NCBI RefSeq assembly: GCF_000498395.2 | Contig: NZ_CP010979.1 | Location: forward strand, 3,658,001-3,722,000 | Direction of reading: 5' to 3' | DNA from: Pseudomonas putida S13.1.2 | GTDB lineage: Bacteria; Pseudomonadota; Gammaproteobacteria; Pseudomonadales; Pseudomonadaceae | Length of the DNA stretch: 64,000 nt | Part shown: positions 6,859 to 15,554 of the stretch, piece after piece | Layout: each line of letters opens with the position of its first letter | Position numbering within the stretch: position 1 is the stretch's first letter | Notes under the pieces: generated by a model | The model's database searches: none | What the model was told of the DNA's origin: nothing | The model's input: the letters and a program-made list of their open reading frames with translations, nothing else | Made by a program: the position numbers and the translations under genes

Positions 6859-8037
6859 ATGCTCGCCGCCCTGAAACGCTACCCGCACACCGTACGCCTG
6901 CTGCTGCTGACCACGTTCACCCTCACTGTCGCCCGCGCCCTCACCCTGCCCTACCTGGTGGTGTACCTGGCCGACAACTTCCAGCTGCCGATCAGTCAGA
7001 TCGGCCTGCTGATAGGTGGTGCACTGATTATCGCCTCGCTGCTGAGCCTGTATGGCGGGCACCTGGTCGACACCTTGCGCAACCACACACTGGTCAGCGC
7101 CAGCACCCTGCTGTTCGCCCTGGCGTTCGTCGGCGCGGTCGTCAGCGGCTCGGCGCTGTTGTTCTTCTTGTGCCTGGTGCTGATCAACCTGGCGCTGGCA
7201 GTCGTCGACATTGCCGCCAAGGCAGGCTTCTGTGCCTTGCTGCCAGTGGAAGAGCGGGCCGAGGTGTTCGCCATCAAGTACACCCTCAGCAACGTCGGCT
7301 ACGCCGCCGGCCCGCTGCTGGGGGTCGCCATGCTGGAACTGGACGACCACATGCCGTTCATCGCCTCGGCCCTGCTTGGCCTGGGCATGTGCCTGGCCTA
7401 CTGGCGCCTTGGCGACCGTAACCTGCAGGCGAGCGCACCGGACAAGCCTGCGGCCGGCTTCGGCCAGGTGGCGCTGGGGCTGGCGCGTGACCGCCGGCTG
7501 GTGTATTTCACCCTGGGCGGGGTGCTGAGCGCGGTGGTGTTCGGCCAGTTCACCGCCTACCTGTCGCAGTACCTGGTGGTCACCACCCGCCCGGCCGAGG
7601 CAGCGCGGCTGGTTGGCTATCTGGTGACCACCAACGCAGTGACGGTGATTGCCCTGCAGTACCTGATTGGCCGGCGCATCAGCCGCCAGCACCTGATGCC
7701 CTGGTTGCTGGCCGGCATGGCCCTGTTCATCGCCGGGCTGCTGGGCTTTTCGCTGGCAGGCTCGGTGCTGGCGTGGTGCCTGGCGATGCTGGTGTTCACC
7801 CTGGGCGAGATCATCGTGATCCCTGCCGAGTACATGTTCATCGACCTGATCGCGCCAGAGCATTTGCGCGGGGTGTATTACGGTGCGCAGAACCTGTCCA
7901 ACCTCGGCGCGGCGCTGGGGCCGGTGATGGTGGGGTTTGCGCTGGTGCACCTGTGGCCGGGGGCAATCTTCTACCTGCTGGTGTTGTCGGTGTTGCTGGC
8001 GGGGGTGTTTTATGGGTTGGGTACCCGAAAAAATTGA
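6859..8037 (+). CDS. MFS transporter of the drug-efflux type
   Basis: Inner-membrane protein of 392 residues with twelve hydrophobic segments. The family motif between helices 2 and 3 is seen as GGHLVDTLRNH. The C-terminal half includes LGEIIVIPAEYMFIDLIAPEHLRGVYYGAQN, typical of MdtH/YdeE-like exporters. The ATG at 6859 follows AAGGAC; an upstream in-frame start at 6739 would place a non-hydrophobic, arginine-rich leader in front of helix 1. It is divergent from the MFS-PlsC gene, about 180 bp away. Substrate unknown. Confidence 0.85.
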   Translation: MLAALKRYPHTVRLLLLTTFTLTVARALTLPYLVVYLADNFQLPISQIGLLIGGALIIASLLSLYGGHLVDTLRNHTLVSASTLLFALAFVGAVVSGSALLFFLCLVLINLALAVVDIAAKAGFCALLPVEERAEVFAIKYTLSNVGYAAGPLLGVAMLELDDHMPFIASALLGLGMCLAYWRLGDRNLQASAPDKPAAGFGQVALGLARDRRLVYFTLGGVLSAVVFGQFTAYLSQYLVVTTRPAEAARLVGYLVTTNAVTVIALQYLIGRRISRQHLMPWLLAGMALFIAGLLGFSLAGSVLAWCLAMLVFTLGEIIVIPAEYMFIDLIAPEHLRGVYYGAQNLSNLGAALGPVMVGFALVHLWPGAIFYLLVLSVLLAGVFYGLGTRKN

Positions 8038-8054
8038 TGTTTTGTTTCAGATCA

Positions 8055-8068
8055 ATCGCGAGCAAGCT
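8055..8068. repeat. Short palindrome of a minor REP type
   Basis: GCGAGC-AA-GCTCGC followed by GCCTACAA, a form of REP-like hairpin common between pseudomonad genes and distinct from the two main REP types elsewhere in this window. Confidence 0.55.
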
Positions 8069-8162
8069 CGCGCCTACAACCATCGTCTGCGCTGACGAAG
8101 CGGCACCTGCGTGCCAGACTGGTTGATCGGGACCGCGTTATCTTTTTTGCTTCGGAGTCTTC

Positions 8163-11100
8163 ATGTCGTTGTCCAGCGGGCTGATCGCCGTGGTCGCCCT
8201 GGCCTATATGGCCGTCATGTTCGCCATCGCCTTCTATGGCGACCGCCGCAGCACGCCGTTGCCGCCGAAGCTGCGCGCCTGGGTGTACAGCCTTTCGCTG
8301 GCCGTGTACTGCACCAGCTGGACCTTCTTCGGCGCGGTCGGCCAGGCCGCCGAACAGCTCTGGGCATTCCTGCCGATCTACCTGGGCCCGGTGCTGCTGC
8401 TAATCTTCGCGCCCTGGGTGCTGCAGAAGATGGTGCTGATCAGCAAACAGCAGAACATCACCTCAATCGCCGACTTCATTGCCGCACGTTATGGCAAGTC
8501 GCAAACCCTGGCGGTAGTGGTGGCGCTGATCTGCCTGGTCGGCGTGTTGCCGTACATTGCCTTGCAGCTCAAAGGCATCGTGCTGGGCGTCAACCTGCTG
8601 ATCGGGGCCAACGCAGACGCCACCGGCACCCGCGTGCAGGACACCGCGCTGGTGGTGTCCCTGGTGCTGGCACTGTTCGCCATCGTGTTCGGCACCCGCA
8701 GCCTGGACGTGACCGAACACCACCGTGGCATGGTGCTGGCGATTGCCTTCGAATCGCTGATCAAGTTGCTGGCCTTCCTGGCCGTGGGCATTTTCGTGGT
8801 GTTCAACCTGTATGACGGCTTCGACGACCTGTTCAGCCAGGCGCGTCAGTCGATCCACTTGCAGGACTATTGGCAAGAGACCATCAACTGGCCGTCGATG
8901 GTGGTGCAAACCGCTGTGGCGATGATGGCGATCATCTGCCTGCCAAGGCAGTTCCACGTCACCGTGGTAGAGAACATCGAACCCCAGGACATGCGCCTGG
9001 CGCGCTGGGTGTTTCCGATGTACCTGGCGCTGGCCGCGCTGTTCGTGGTGCCGATTGCCCTGGCCGGGCAGATGCTGCTGCCGGGCACGGTGATCTCCGA
9101 CTCGTTCGTCATCAGCCTGCCGTTGGCCGAGGCGCACCCGAGCCTGGCCCTGCTGGCGTTCATTGGCGGCGCTTCGGCGGCCACCGGCATGGTCATCGTC
9201 GAGGCGGTGGCACTGTCGACCATGGTCTCCAACGACATGCTGCTGCCCTGGCTGCTGCGCCGTAACAACGCCGAGCGGCCATTCGAGGCGTTCCGCCACT
9301 GGATGCTCTCGGTGCGCCGGGTAACCATTGTGGTGATCCTGCTGCTGGCCTACGTCAGCTACCGCCTGCTGGGCTCTACCGCCAGCCTGGCGACCATCGG
9401 CCAGATCGCCTTCGCCGCCGTCACCCAGCTCACCCCGGCCATGCTCGGCGCGCTGTACTGGAAGCAGGCCAACCGTCGCGGCGTGTTCGCCGGCCTCGCG
9501 GCAGGCATCTTCCTGTGGTTCTACACCTTGGTCCTGCCGATTGCCGCGCATAGCCTGGGCTGGTCGCTGCAGCTGTTCCCAGGGCTGGCATGGTTGCACG
9601 GCAACCCGCTGGGCCTGCCGATCAGCCCGCTGACCCAGGGGGTGGTGCTGTCCCTCGCGGGCAACTTCACCCTGTTTGCCTGGGTCTCGGTACTGTCGCG
9701 CACACGGGTTTCCGAACACTGGCAGGCCGGCCGCTTCATCGGCCAGCAAACCAGCGCCCGCCCCAGCAGCAAACCATTGCTGGCAGTGCAGATCGACGAC
9801 CTGCTGACCCTGGCCTCGCGTTTTGTCGGCGAGGAACGCGCCCGGCAGAGCTTCATCCGCTTCGCCTATCGCCAGGGCAAGGGCTTCAACCCCAACCAGA
9901 ATGCCGACGGCGACTGGATCGAGCACACCGAACGGCTGCTGGCCGGGGTGCTCGGAACCTCGTCGACCCGCGCCGTGGTCAAGGCGGCCATCGAAGGCCG
10001 CGACATGCAGCTGGAAGACGTGGTACGCATTGCCGACGAAGCCAGCGAGGTGCTGCAGTTCAACCGCGCCCTGCTGCAAGGCGCCATCGAGAACATCAAC
10101 CAGGGCATCAGCGTGGTCGACCAGAACCTGCACCTGGTGGCCTGGAACCGTCGCTACCTGGAGCTGTTCAACTACCCCGACGGACTGATCAGCGTGGGCC
10201 GGCCGATTGCCGACATCATCCGCTACAACGCTGAGCGCGGCCTGTGCGGCCCGGGCGAAGCGCAGGTGCATGTGGCGCGGCGCCTGCACTGGATGCGCCA
10301 GGGCCGCGCGCATTCGTCCGAACGGCTGTTCCCCAATGGCCGGGTGATCGAGCTGATCGGCAACCCGATGCCGGGTGGCGGCTTCGTCATGAGCTTCACC
10401 GACATCACCCCGTTCCGTGAAGCCGAGCAGGCCCTGCGCGATGCCAACGAAGGCCTGGAACAACGCGTGGCCGAGCGCACCCACGAACTGTCGCAACTGA
10501 ACCAGGCGTTGTCCGAAGCCAAGAGCCAGGCCGAAGCGGTCAGCAAGTCCAAGACCCGCTTCCTGGCTGCGGTCAGCCACGACCTGATGCAACCCCTGAA
10601 CGCCGCCCGGCTGTTCTCCGCCGCCTTGTCGCAGCAGGCCGAGGGCATGAACGAAGAGGCCCAGCAGTTGGTGCAGCACATGGACAGCTCGCTGCGCTCG
10701 GCCGAAGAGCTGATCAGCGACCTGCTGGACATCTCGCGCCTGGAAAACGGCAAGATTACCCCAGACGCCAAGCCATTCGCCCTCAACGAACTGTTCGACA
10801 CGCTGGGCGCCGAGTTCAAGGTACTGGCGGCCGAGAAAGGCCTGGAGTTCCGCCTGCGTGGTAGCCGCCTGCGGGTGGACAGCGACATGAAGCTGCTGCG
10901 CCGGGTACTGCAGAACTTCCTCACCAATGCCCTGCGCTACGGCAAGAGCCCGATCCTGCTGGGCGCACGCCGCCAAGGCGAGCGCCTGTGGCTGGAGGTG
11001 TGGGACCGTGGGCCAGGCATCGCCGACGACAAGCTGCAAGTGATCTTCCAGGAGTTCAAGCGCCTGGACAGCCACCAGACCCGCGCCGAAAAAGGCCTGG

Positions 11101-11642
11101 GCCTGGGCCTGGCGATTGCCGACGGCCTGTGCCGGGTGCTGGGGCACCCGCTGGAAGTGCGCTCGTGGCCGGGCAAGGGCACGGTGTTCCGCGTCAGCGT
11201 GCCCATTGCCCGCCAGGCCGCCCCGGCGCCAAGCGCCCCCGCGGAACAACAGGGCGGCCAGCCACTGGCCGGGCTGCACGTGCTGTGCGTGGACAACGAA
11301 GACAGCATCCTGATTGGCATGAACAGCCTGCTCAGCCGCTGGGGCTGCCAGGTATGGACCGCGCGCAACCAGGCCGAATGCGAAGCCTTGCTGGCCAAGG
11401 GCATGCGCCCGCACCTGGCACTGGTGGACTACCACCTGGATGACGGCGAGACCGGCACCGGGCTGATGGGCTGGCTACGTGCGCGCCTGGGTGAACCGGT
11501 ACCAGGCGTGGTGATCAGCGCCGACGGCAGCAAAGAAACCATCGCCATGGTGCATGCGTCAGGCCTGGATTACCTGGCCAAACCGGTCAAGCCGGCGGCC
11601 CTGCGCGCCATGCTCAACCGCCATCTGAGCCAGGTTCAGTAA
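8163..11642 (+). CDS. Hybrid sensor histidine kinase with an N-terminal Na+/solute symporter domain
   Basis: 1159 residues. Residues 1 to about 510 form a sodium:solute symporter (SSS) domain of about 13 helices (TSWTFFGAVGQAAEQLWAF, DFIAARYGKSQ). A PAS-like domain follows at about 640-760 (NINQGISVVDQNLHLVAWNRRYLELFNYP), then a short coiled coil. The HisKA domain has phospho-acceptor H806 (FLAAVSHDLMQPLNAARLF), the ATPase domain has N, G1 and G2 boxes (QNFLTNALRYG, WDRGPGI, GLGLGLAI), and a C-terminal receiver has D1089 (LVDYHLDD) and K1140. This architecture is shared with CbrA, but CbrA has no receiver, so it is a CbrA-like paralogue. The signal may be a transported solute. No output regulator gene is adjacent. 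Its end overlaps the end of rmuC by 29 bp. Confidence 0.93.
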   Translation: MSLSSGLIAVVALAYMAVMFAIAFYGDRRSTPLPPKLRAWVYSLSLAVYCTSWTFFGAVGQAAEQLWAFLPIYLGPVLLLIFAPWVLQKMVLISKQQNITSIADFIAARYGKSQTLAVVVALICLVGVLPYIALQLKGIVLGVNLLIGANADATGTRVQDTALVVSLVLALFAIVFGTRSLDVTEHHRGMVLAIAFESLIKLLAFLAVGIFVVFNLYDGFDDLFSQARQSIHLQDYWQETINWPSMVVQTAVAMMAIICLPRQFHVTVVENIEPQDMRLARWVFPMYLALAALFVVPIALAGQMLLPGTVISDSFVISLPLAEAHPSLALLAFIGGASAATGMVIVEAVALSTMVSNDMLLPWLLRRNNAERPFEAFRHWMLSVRRVTIVVILLLAYVSYRLLGSTASLATIGQIAFAAVTQLTPAMLGALYWKQANRRGVFAGLAAGIFLWFYTLVLPIAAHSLGWSLQLFPGLAWLHGNPLGLPISPLTQGVVLSLAGNFTLFAWVSVLSRTRVSEHWQAGRFIGQQTSARPSSKPLLAVQIDDLLTLASRFVGEERARQSFIRFAYRQGKGFNPNQNADGDWIEHTERLLAGVLGTSSTRAVVKAAIEGRDMQLEDVVRIADEASEVLQFNRALLQGAIENINQGISVVDQNLHLVAWNRRYLELFNYPDGLISVGRPIADIIRYNAERGLCGPGEAQVHVARRLHWMRQGRAHSSERLFPNGRVIELIGNPMPGGGFVMSFTDITPFREAEQALRDANEGLEQRVAERTHELSQLNQALSEAKSQAEAVSKSKTRFLAAVSHDLMQPLNAARLFSAALSQQAEGMNEEAQQLVQHMDSSLRSAEELISDLLDISRLENGKITPDAKPFALNELFDTLGAEFKVLAAEKGLEFRLRGSRLRVDSDMKLLRRVLQNFLTNALRYGKSPILLGARRQGERLWLEVWDRGPGIADDKLQVIFQEFKRLDSHQTRAEKGLGLGLAIADGLCRVLGHPLEVRSWPGKGTVFRVSVPIARQAAPAPSAPAEQQGGQPLAGLHVLCVDNEDSILIGMNSLLSRWGCQVWTARNQAECEALLAKGMRPHLALVDYHLDDGETGTGLMGWLRARLGEPVPGVVISADGSKETIAMVHASGLDYLAKPVKPAALRAMLNRHLSQVQ

Positions 11643-13098
11643 CCGCTGCATCCGGCACCTCATCGGACAGCGCCCGCTCCAGCAAGTCTGCCGGCAGGCT
11701 CTTGCTGGCGCGGGCCCCCAGCAGCTTCAGCTGTTCGCTGCGGCTGACCAGGTTGCCGCGCCCTTCGCACAGCTTGTTACGGGCAGCAGCATAGGCCTTG
11801 TCCACTTGCTGCAGCCGGCTGCCGAGCTCGTCCAGGTCCTGGATGAACAGCACGAACTTGTCGTACAGCCAGCCGGCACGCTCGGCGATTTCCCGGGCAT
11901 TCTGGCCCTGGCGCTCCTGCTTCCACAGGCTGTCGATCACCCGCAAGGTAGCCAGCAGGGTGGTAGGGCTGACGATCACGATATGCCGGTCGAAAGCTTC
12001 CTGGAACAGGTTCGGCTCGGCCTGCAAGGCCGCAGAAAAGGCCGCTTCGATGGGCACGAACAGCAGCACGAAATCCAGGCTGTGCAGGCCTTCGAGGCGG
12101 TTGTAGTCCTTGCTCGACAGGCCTTTGACGTGGCTGCGCAGCGACTGCACGTGCTGCTTGAGCGCGGCCTCGTCATTGCTGGCGACAAACTGCTGGTACG
12201 CCGTAAGGCTGACCTTGGCATCCACCACCACCTGTTTGTCGCCAGGCAGCATGATCAGCACATCGGGCTGGAAACGCTCGCCGTCAGCGCTCTTGAGGCT
12301 CACTTGGGTCTGGTATTCGCGGCCTTTTTCCAGGCCGGCATGTTCCAGCACGCGTTCAAGAATGAGCTCGCCCCAGTTGCCCTGGGTTTTCTGGCCTTTC
12401 AGGGCCTGGGTCAAGTTGGTGGCTTCGTCGGAAAGGCGCAGGTTGAGCTGTTGCAGTCGCTCAAGCTCTTTGCCCAGGGAAAAGCGTTCGCGGGCTTCCT
12501 GCTGATAGCTTTCTTCCACGCGCTTTTCAAAGGACTGAATGCGTTCCTTGAGCGGGTCGAGCAACTGCCCCAGGTGCTGCTGGCTGGTCTGCGCGAAGCG
12601 TTGCTCGCGCTCGTCGAAGATTTTGGTGGCCATGTCGGCGAACTGGGCGCGCAGGGTGTCGCGGGCTTCCTGCAGGTCTTCCAGGCGCTGCTGGTGGCTT
12701 TCCTGCTGCTCACGCAGTTCGGCCTCCAGACGCGCGGCCTGCGCCTCCAGACGCCGCAGCTCGGCTTCACGGTTGGCGCGCTCCAGGCTCCAGGCGTGGG
12801 CAGCGTCACGGGCGTTGTCGCGATCGATCTGCAGCAGCTCCAGTTCACGGCCTTGGGCGGCCAGCTGGGCCTGCTTGACGGTGTTGGCTTCGCTGAGGTC
12901 GCTGACTTCGTCGCGGCTGGCCTCCAGCTGCGCCTGCAGGCCAGCCAGGGTCAGTTGTGCTGCGTTGAGGCGCTCTTCGAGCAAGGCCTGCTCGCCTTGC
13001 CGTGCGCCCTGGCGACGCTGCACCTGCATGACCCACACCAGGCAAGGTAAAGCACCTGCCACCAAGCCCAGCAGAATGCTGGCCAGATCCACTGTCAT
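11614..13098 (-). CDS. rmuC: DNA recombination protein RmuC
   Basis: 494 residues, close to the usual length. An N-terminal membrane helix (LASILLGLVAGALPCLVWVM) is followed by a long glutamine- and arginine-rich coiled coil (about residues 30-200) and the RmuC domain with its PD-(D/E)XK-like nuclease core (WGELILERVLEHAGLEKGREY, FQPDVLIMLPGDKQVVVDAKVSLTAY). The aspartate and the DAK lysine of that core are present. RmuC limits recombination between inverted repeats, which is notable given the palindromes in this region. Its stop lies within the 3' end of the convergent sensor kinase gene. Confidence 0.93.
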   Translation of the reverse strand: MTVDLASILLGLVAGALPCLVWVMQVQRRQGARQGEQALLEERLNAAQLTLAGLQAQLEASRDEVSDLSEANTVKQAQLAAQGRELELLQIDRDNARDAAHAWSLERANREAELRRLEAQAARLEAELREQQESHQQRLEDLQEARDTLRAQFADMATKIFDEREQRFAQTSQQHLGQLLDPLKERIQSFEKRVEESYQQEARERFSLGKELERLQQLNLRLSDEATNLTQALKGQKTQGNWGELILERVLEHAGLEKGREYQTQVSLKSADGERFQPDVLIMLPGDKQVVVDAKVSLTAYQQFVASNDEAALKQHVQSLRSHVKGLSSKDYNRLEGLHSLDFVLLFVPIEAAFSAALQAEPNLFQEAFDRHIVIVSPTTLLATLRVIDSLWKQERQGQNAREIAERAGWLYDKFVLFIQDLDELGSRLQQVDKAYAAARNKLCEGRGNLVSRSEQLKLLGARASKSLPADLLERALSDEVPDAAVTEPGSDGG

Positions 13099-13161
13099 GC
13101 TTACCCCGATTACGCTGTTGCAAATTGAGTGCAGCTTATCAGCACGGGGCTTGTCGGAGCA

Positions 13162-13503
13162 TTACTTCGCCTGGTCCGGTTCGTTGTTCTGGCACAGCCG
13201 CGCATACTCCAGCTGTGCTCTCCGATCACCGGCGCGCGCTGCCTGGCGCAGCAGTTCATGGCCAATACGCCGGTCGCGGGCATTGCCGCAATCGCGGCAC
13301 AGCATCTGCCCCAAGCGGCTCTGTGCCACCACCACGCCCTGACGCGCCGGCTGCTTCAGCAGGCGCCCGGCAAGGTGCTTGACCTGGGGCTTGTCGCCCA
13401 GGTGCGGGTTGTCGAGCAGCCACAAGGCAACTTTCAAGGAAAAGCGTTTGGGAGGCGTCGTCGATGCAGCGGGGCTGGCGAGGTCTTTACCGCGAAAACT
13501 CAT
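13162..13503 (-). CDS. Small Sel1-like repeat protein, function unknown
   Basis: 113 residues from the ATG at 13503 (MSFRGKDLASPAASTTPPKRF). A TTG 18 bases further upstream is an alternative start; neither has a clear ribosome site. The C-terminal half reads AQSRLGQMLCRDCGNARDR then GHELLRQAARAGDRRAQLEYARLC, matching the Sel1/TPR-like pattern with its AA-x-x-G-x-x-x-A core. The protein is basic and soluble with no signal peptide. Sel1 repeats serve as protein-binding scaffolds. It lies 63 bp upstream of rmuC on the same strand and could be cotranscribed with it. Confidence 0.72.
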   Translation of the reverse strand: MSFRGKDLASPAASTTPPKRFSLKVALWLLDNPHLGDKPQVKHLAGRLLKQPARQGVVVAQSRLGQMLCRDCGNARDRRIGHELLRQAARAGDRRAQLEYARLCQNNEPDQAK

Positions 13504-14450
13504 GAGCAACAGGCTTGGCAACTCGAAAGGCGCGCCACTCTACTCTTTTTTTTCCGCCGTGACTTGTGGATTTCTGGAGGATTGAAAAAAATTTCAATGA
13601 TCTTTTCTTGACGTTTTCGAGTGGATGACCAGCCGGTCTGTCGGGGCATGTAGATTGTCGGACAGTCAACTGCAATGCTGGCACGCCCGTTCTAGAGCAA
13701 GCGCGCGGGACAATCCACAGTTCCTGTGGATAACTCGGTGGACAACCCTCTCACACACCCCGCAAAGCCCCGTGAATTGGGGCTTTGTCTCAAACTGACG
13801 ATTTTTTCACCAGCTAAAAATAGTGTTTTTTTTCATTGACTTAACCGCCCAGTCAAGGCATTGGCGAGCCGGTTGCGGCGTGTTGCCGGCCTGTTACAAC
13901 TGCTGCCCCGAATGTGAACAAGTGCACCATTAACCTTCATTTGAGTGCTCGAAATGGGCACATCCGCCCGGATACGGGCGTTTTGCCCCCTCTTCACAGT
14001 GCTGCAAATAAGCGCCATACTGTGCGGCTCACCTGAACAAACGTAGTGCTTGCCAAGCACCGGCATTTCCGGTAAGGTGCGCCTCGTTAGTACCAAGCTG
14101 AAAGTCAATTCGGGCCACAATGTCCTTGCAGACCCACTCCACCCAAGAGTGCGCTGCTGAAAGCAGGATCGGCCCATTCGATGATTCACTCGCCAGCCTA
14201 AGGCTGCTCAAGCACGAATCACGTGACAGATTGATCAGGATTCCACCCGACGGCCTAGAACCTTGGCCCCGGTGTGCTGCCTGGCTTCCGAAGTACCTAC
14301 CAGTCAGCCCAAGCGCCCACATTTGATTGCGCTCTCTCTGGCTGCTTTGTTCCAGTCAGGTTCGTTCGTCCCTTAATAAAGGCGTCACTGGAACGTTTCT
14401 ATCATGCACGGATCATACCCTCCGTGTTTAAAGCAGGAACCTCCAACAAT
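13504..14450. other. Gene-poor stretch of about 950 bp
   Basis: No open reading frame here has convincing coding character. A terminator-like hairpin lies at 13764-13786 (AAAGCCCC-N7-GGGGCTTT, followed by GTCTC). AT-rich blocks with T-runs are at 13545-13620 and 13800-13840. A 68-codon ORF at 14120-14326 (+) has an ATG but no ribosome site or recognisable domain. The stretch is longer than other intergenic gaps outside the palindromic elements, so a small RNA or a long 5' leader for the gene at 14451 is possible. Confidence 0.5.
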
Positions 14451-14675
14451 ATGCAAACTCATCATCAGATTCAGGCTGCCATTGGCACCCTCTCCCAGGC
14501 CTTCTCGCCGTTGAAGTGCCTTATCGTTGCCCCACGCAAGGGCAGCTTCAGCTTCACCCTGGTAGACGAACACGGCGTCGCCTGCCACACCGAGCGCCTG
14601 TACCCTGAACAGTACAGCCGCAATGAACCGCTGCAGGCGGTCATCGCGCGGACCCGTCAATCGCTCATCGCGTGA
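14451..14675 (+). CDS. Small DUF1652-like protein
   Basis: 74 residues, starting MQTHHQIQAAIGTLSQAFSP. The ATG at 14451 follows AGGA at 12 bases; an in-frame start at 14274 would add 59 residues without coding character. The pattern I..AF.PLKC......GSF.FTLVDEHG....R.....Y.....L..VIARTRQSL resembles the small pseudomonad DUF1652 family, in which a short beta-sheet domain is followed by a C-terminal helix. The resemblance is by eye only. No signal peptide or membrane segment. A perfect 16-bp palindrome follows the stop codon by 5 bases. Function unknown. Confidence 0.65.
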   Translation: MQTHHQIQAAIGTLSQAFSPLKCLIVAPRKGSFSFTLVDEHGVACHTERLYPEQYSRNEPLQAVIARTRQSLIA

Positions 14676-14680
14676 GCGGC

Positions 14681-14696
14681 GAATACCGCGGTATTC
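14681..14696. repeat. Perfect 16-bp palindrome
   Basis: GAATACCGCGGTATTC, directly after the stop codon of the gene at 14451. It has no T-run, so it reads more like a protein-binding site or a short hairpin than a terminator. A second hairpin, CCGGGC-ATATA-GCCCGG, follows at 14752-14768, also without a T-run. Confidence 0.6.
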
Positions 14697-14924
14697 AAGC
14701 GCTGAATCACCCCATCGCAAGCCTGCCTGAACGTTCTTGGCTTAATTGCCTCCGGGCATATAGCCCGGTACGTCAGGCAGCAATCGATTTAAAAACAGCT
14801 CTTTACACCACGATTATCACACTACACTTCAACTCGAGCGGTGCTTACCGCTTCCGGCGGGCCTGATCATTCACCAGCTGCCAAGCTCCAGCGCCCGTCC
14901 GGCCCTTAATTGCTCGAGGGCATC

Positions 14925-15407
14925 ATGGGTATTGCGGCGAATGAATTGTGTCAGTATGTGATCCGACCCACTCTGGTCTACCTGAACCGTCACTGCGCCA
15001 GCGCCGAAGCCTTGTTGCTGGGCATTGCCGCCAGCCAGTCGGCACTCGGGTCAGCCCTGCATGACCGACGTGGCCACGGCCTTTACCGCATTGGCGAACA
15101 CCGTCACCAGGCACTCTGGGACGATTATCTGGCCCGCGATCCCGACCTGGCCAGCCTTGTGCGCGGCCTGGCCAGCCAGCACGCCTTCCTCGGCGGGCCG
15201 CACCTGGAACTCACCGTCAACCTGCGCTATTCCACTGCAATTGCCTGGATGCTCGTCGAAGAGCAGGCCACGCCACTGCCCGCGGCTGACGACTTGTTGG
15301 CGCTGGCACGGATCTGGCGTCAGATTTTTCACCCCCAGGGTCGCCTGCGCGACTTCACTCATGCCTGGCATACCTGCATAGATCAGAAATTGCCACAGGC
15401 ATCTTAA
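14925..15407 (+). CDS. Conserved hypothetical protein
   Basis: 160 residues from the ATG at 14925, which has GAGG five bases upstream; a TTG start at 14910 is also open. The sequence MGIAANELCQYVIRPTLVYLNRHCASAEALLLGIAASQSALGS is mainly helical, with an LGIAASQS segment and a later PAADDLLALARIWRQIFHPQGRLRDFTHAW segment. It has no signal peptide and no membrane helix. I do not recognise the family. The segment G-I-A-A-S-Q-S-A-L-G followed by G-L-Y-R-I-G is loosely like lysozyme-fold proteins, but no catalytic pattern can be assigned. It lies in front of the FadL-type porin gene with a 147-bp gap. Confidence 0.75.
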   Translation: MGIAANELCQYVIRPTLVYLNRHCASAEALLLGIAASQSALGSALHDRRGHGLYRIGEHRHQALWDDYLARDPDLASLVRGLASQHAFLGGPHLELTVNLRYSTAIAWMLVEEQATPLPAADDLLALARIWRQIFHPQGRLRDFTHAWHTCIDQKLPQAS

Positions 15408-15412
15408 GAAGC

Positions 15413-15463
15413 GTCCTACAACATTACCGGAAAAAAGGGAATTTTGGTCGGATTGTCCTACAA
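15413..15463. promoter_or_regulatory. Direct repeat GTCCTACAA x2, 42 bp apart, upstream of the FadL-type gene
   Basis: GTCCTACAA occurs at 15413-15421 and 15455-15463. The 42-bp spacing equals four helical turns, so both copies face the same side of the DNA. They lie 90-140 bp before the porin start, a plausible place for a paired regulator site. No regulator can be named. Confidence 0.35.
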
Positions 15464-15554
15464 AACCGCTCTATCTTCTGCGATTGAGGCTATGGCGCAG
15501 CGCGTGATTTGTTGGTAGCTTTTCGCCCCGGAGATCCCAAGGAGTTTTCTAATA

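Noticed and set aside
8463..11435. 990-codon open reading frame on the minus strand
   Set aside because: It lies antisense to the hybrid sensor kinase, in high-GC third-position shadow. The translation is low complexity (Q, H, A, G) with no domain, while the sense frame has every expected kinase motif.
14120..14326. 68-codon ORF starting MSLQTHSTQECAAESR
   Set aside because: It has an ATG but no ribosome site, no recognisable domain and no terminator. It might be real; it is described under the gene-poor stretch instead of being listed as a gene.
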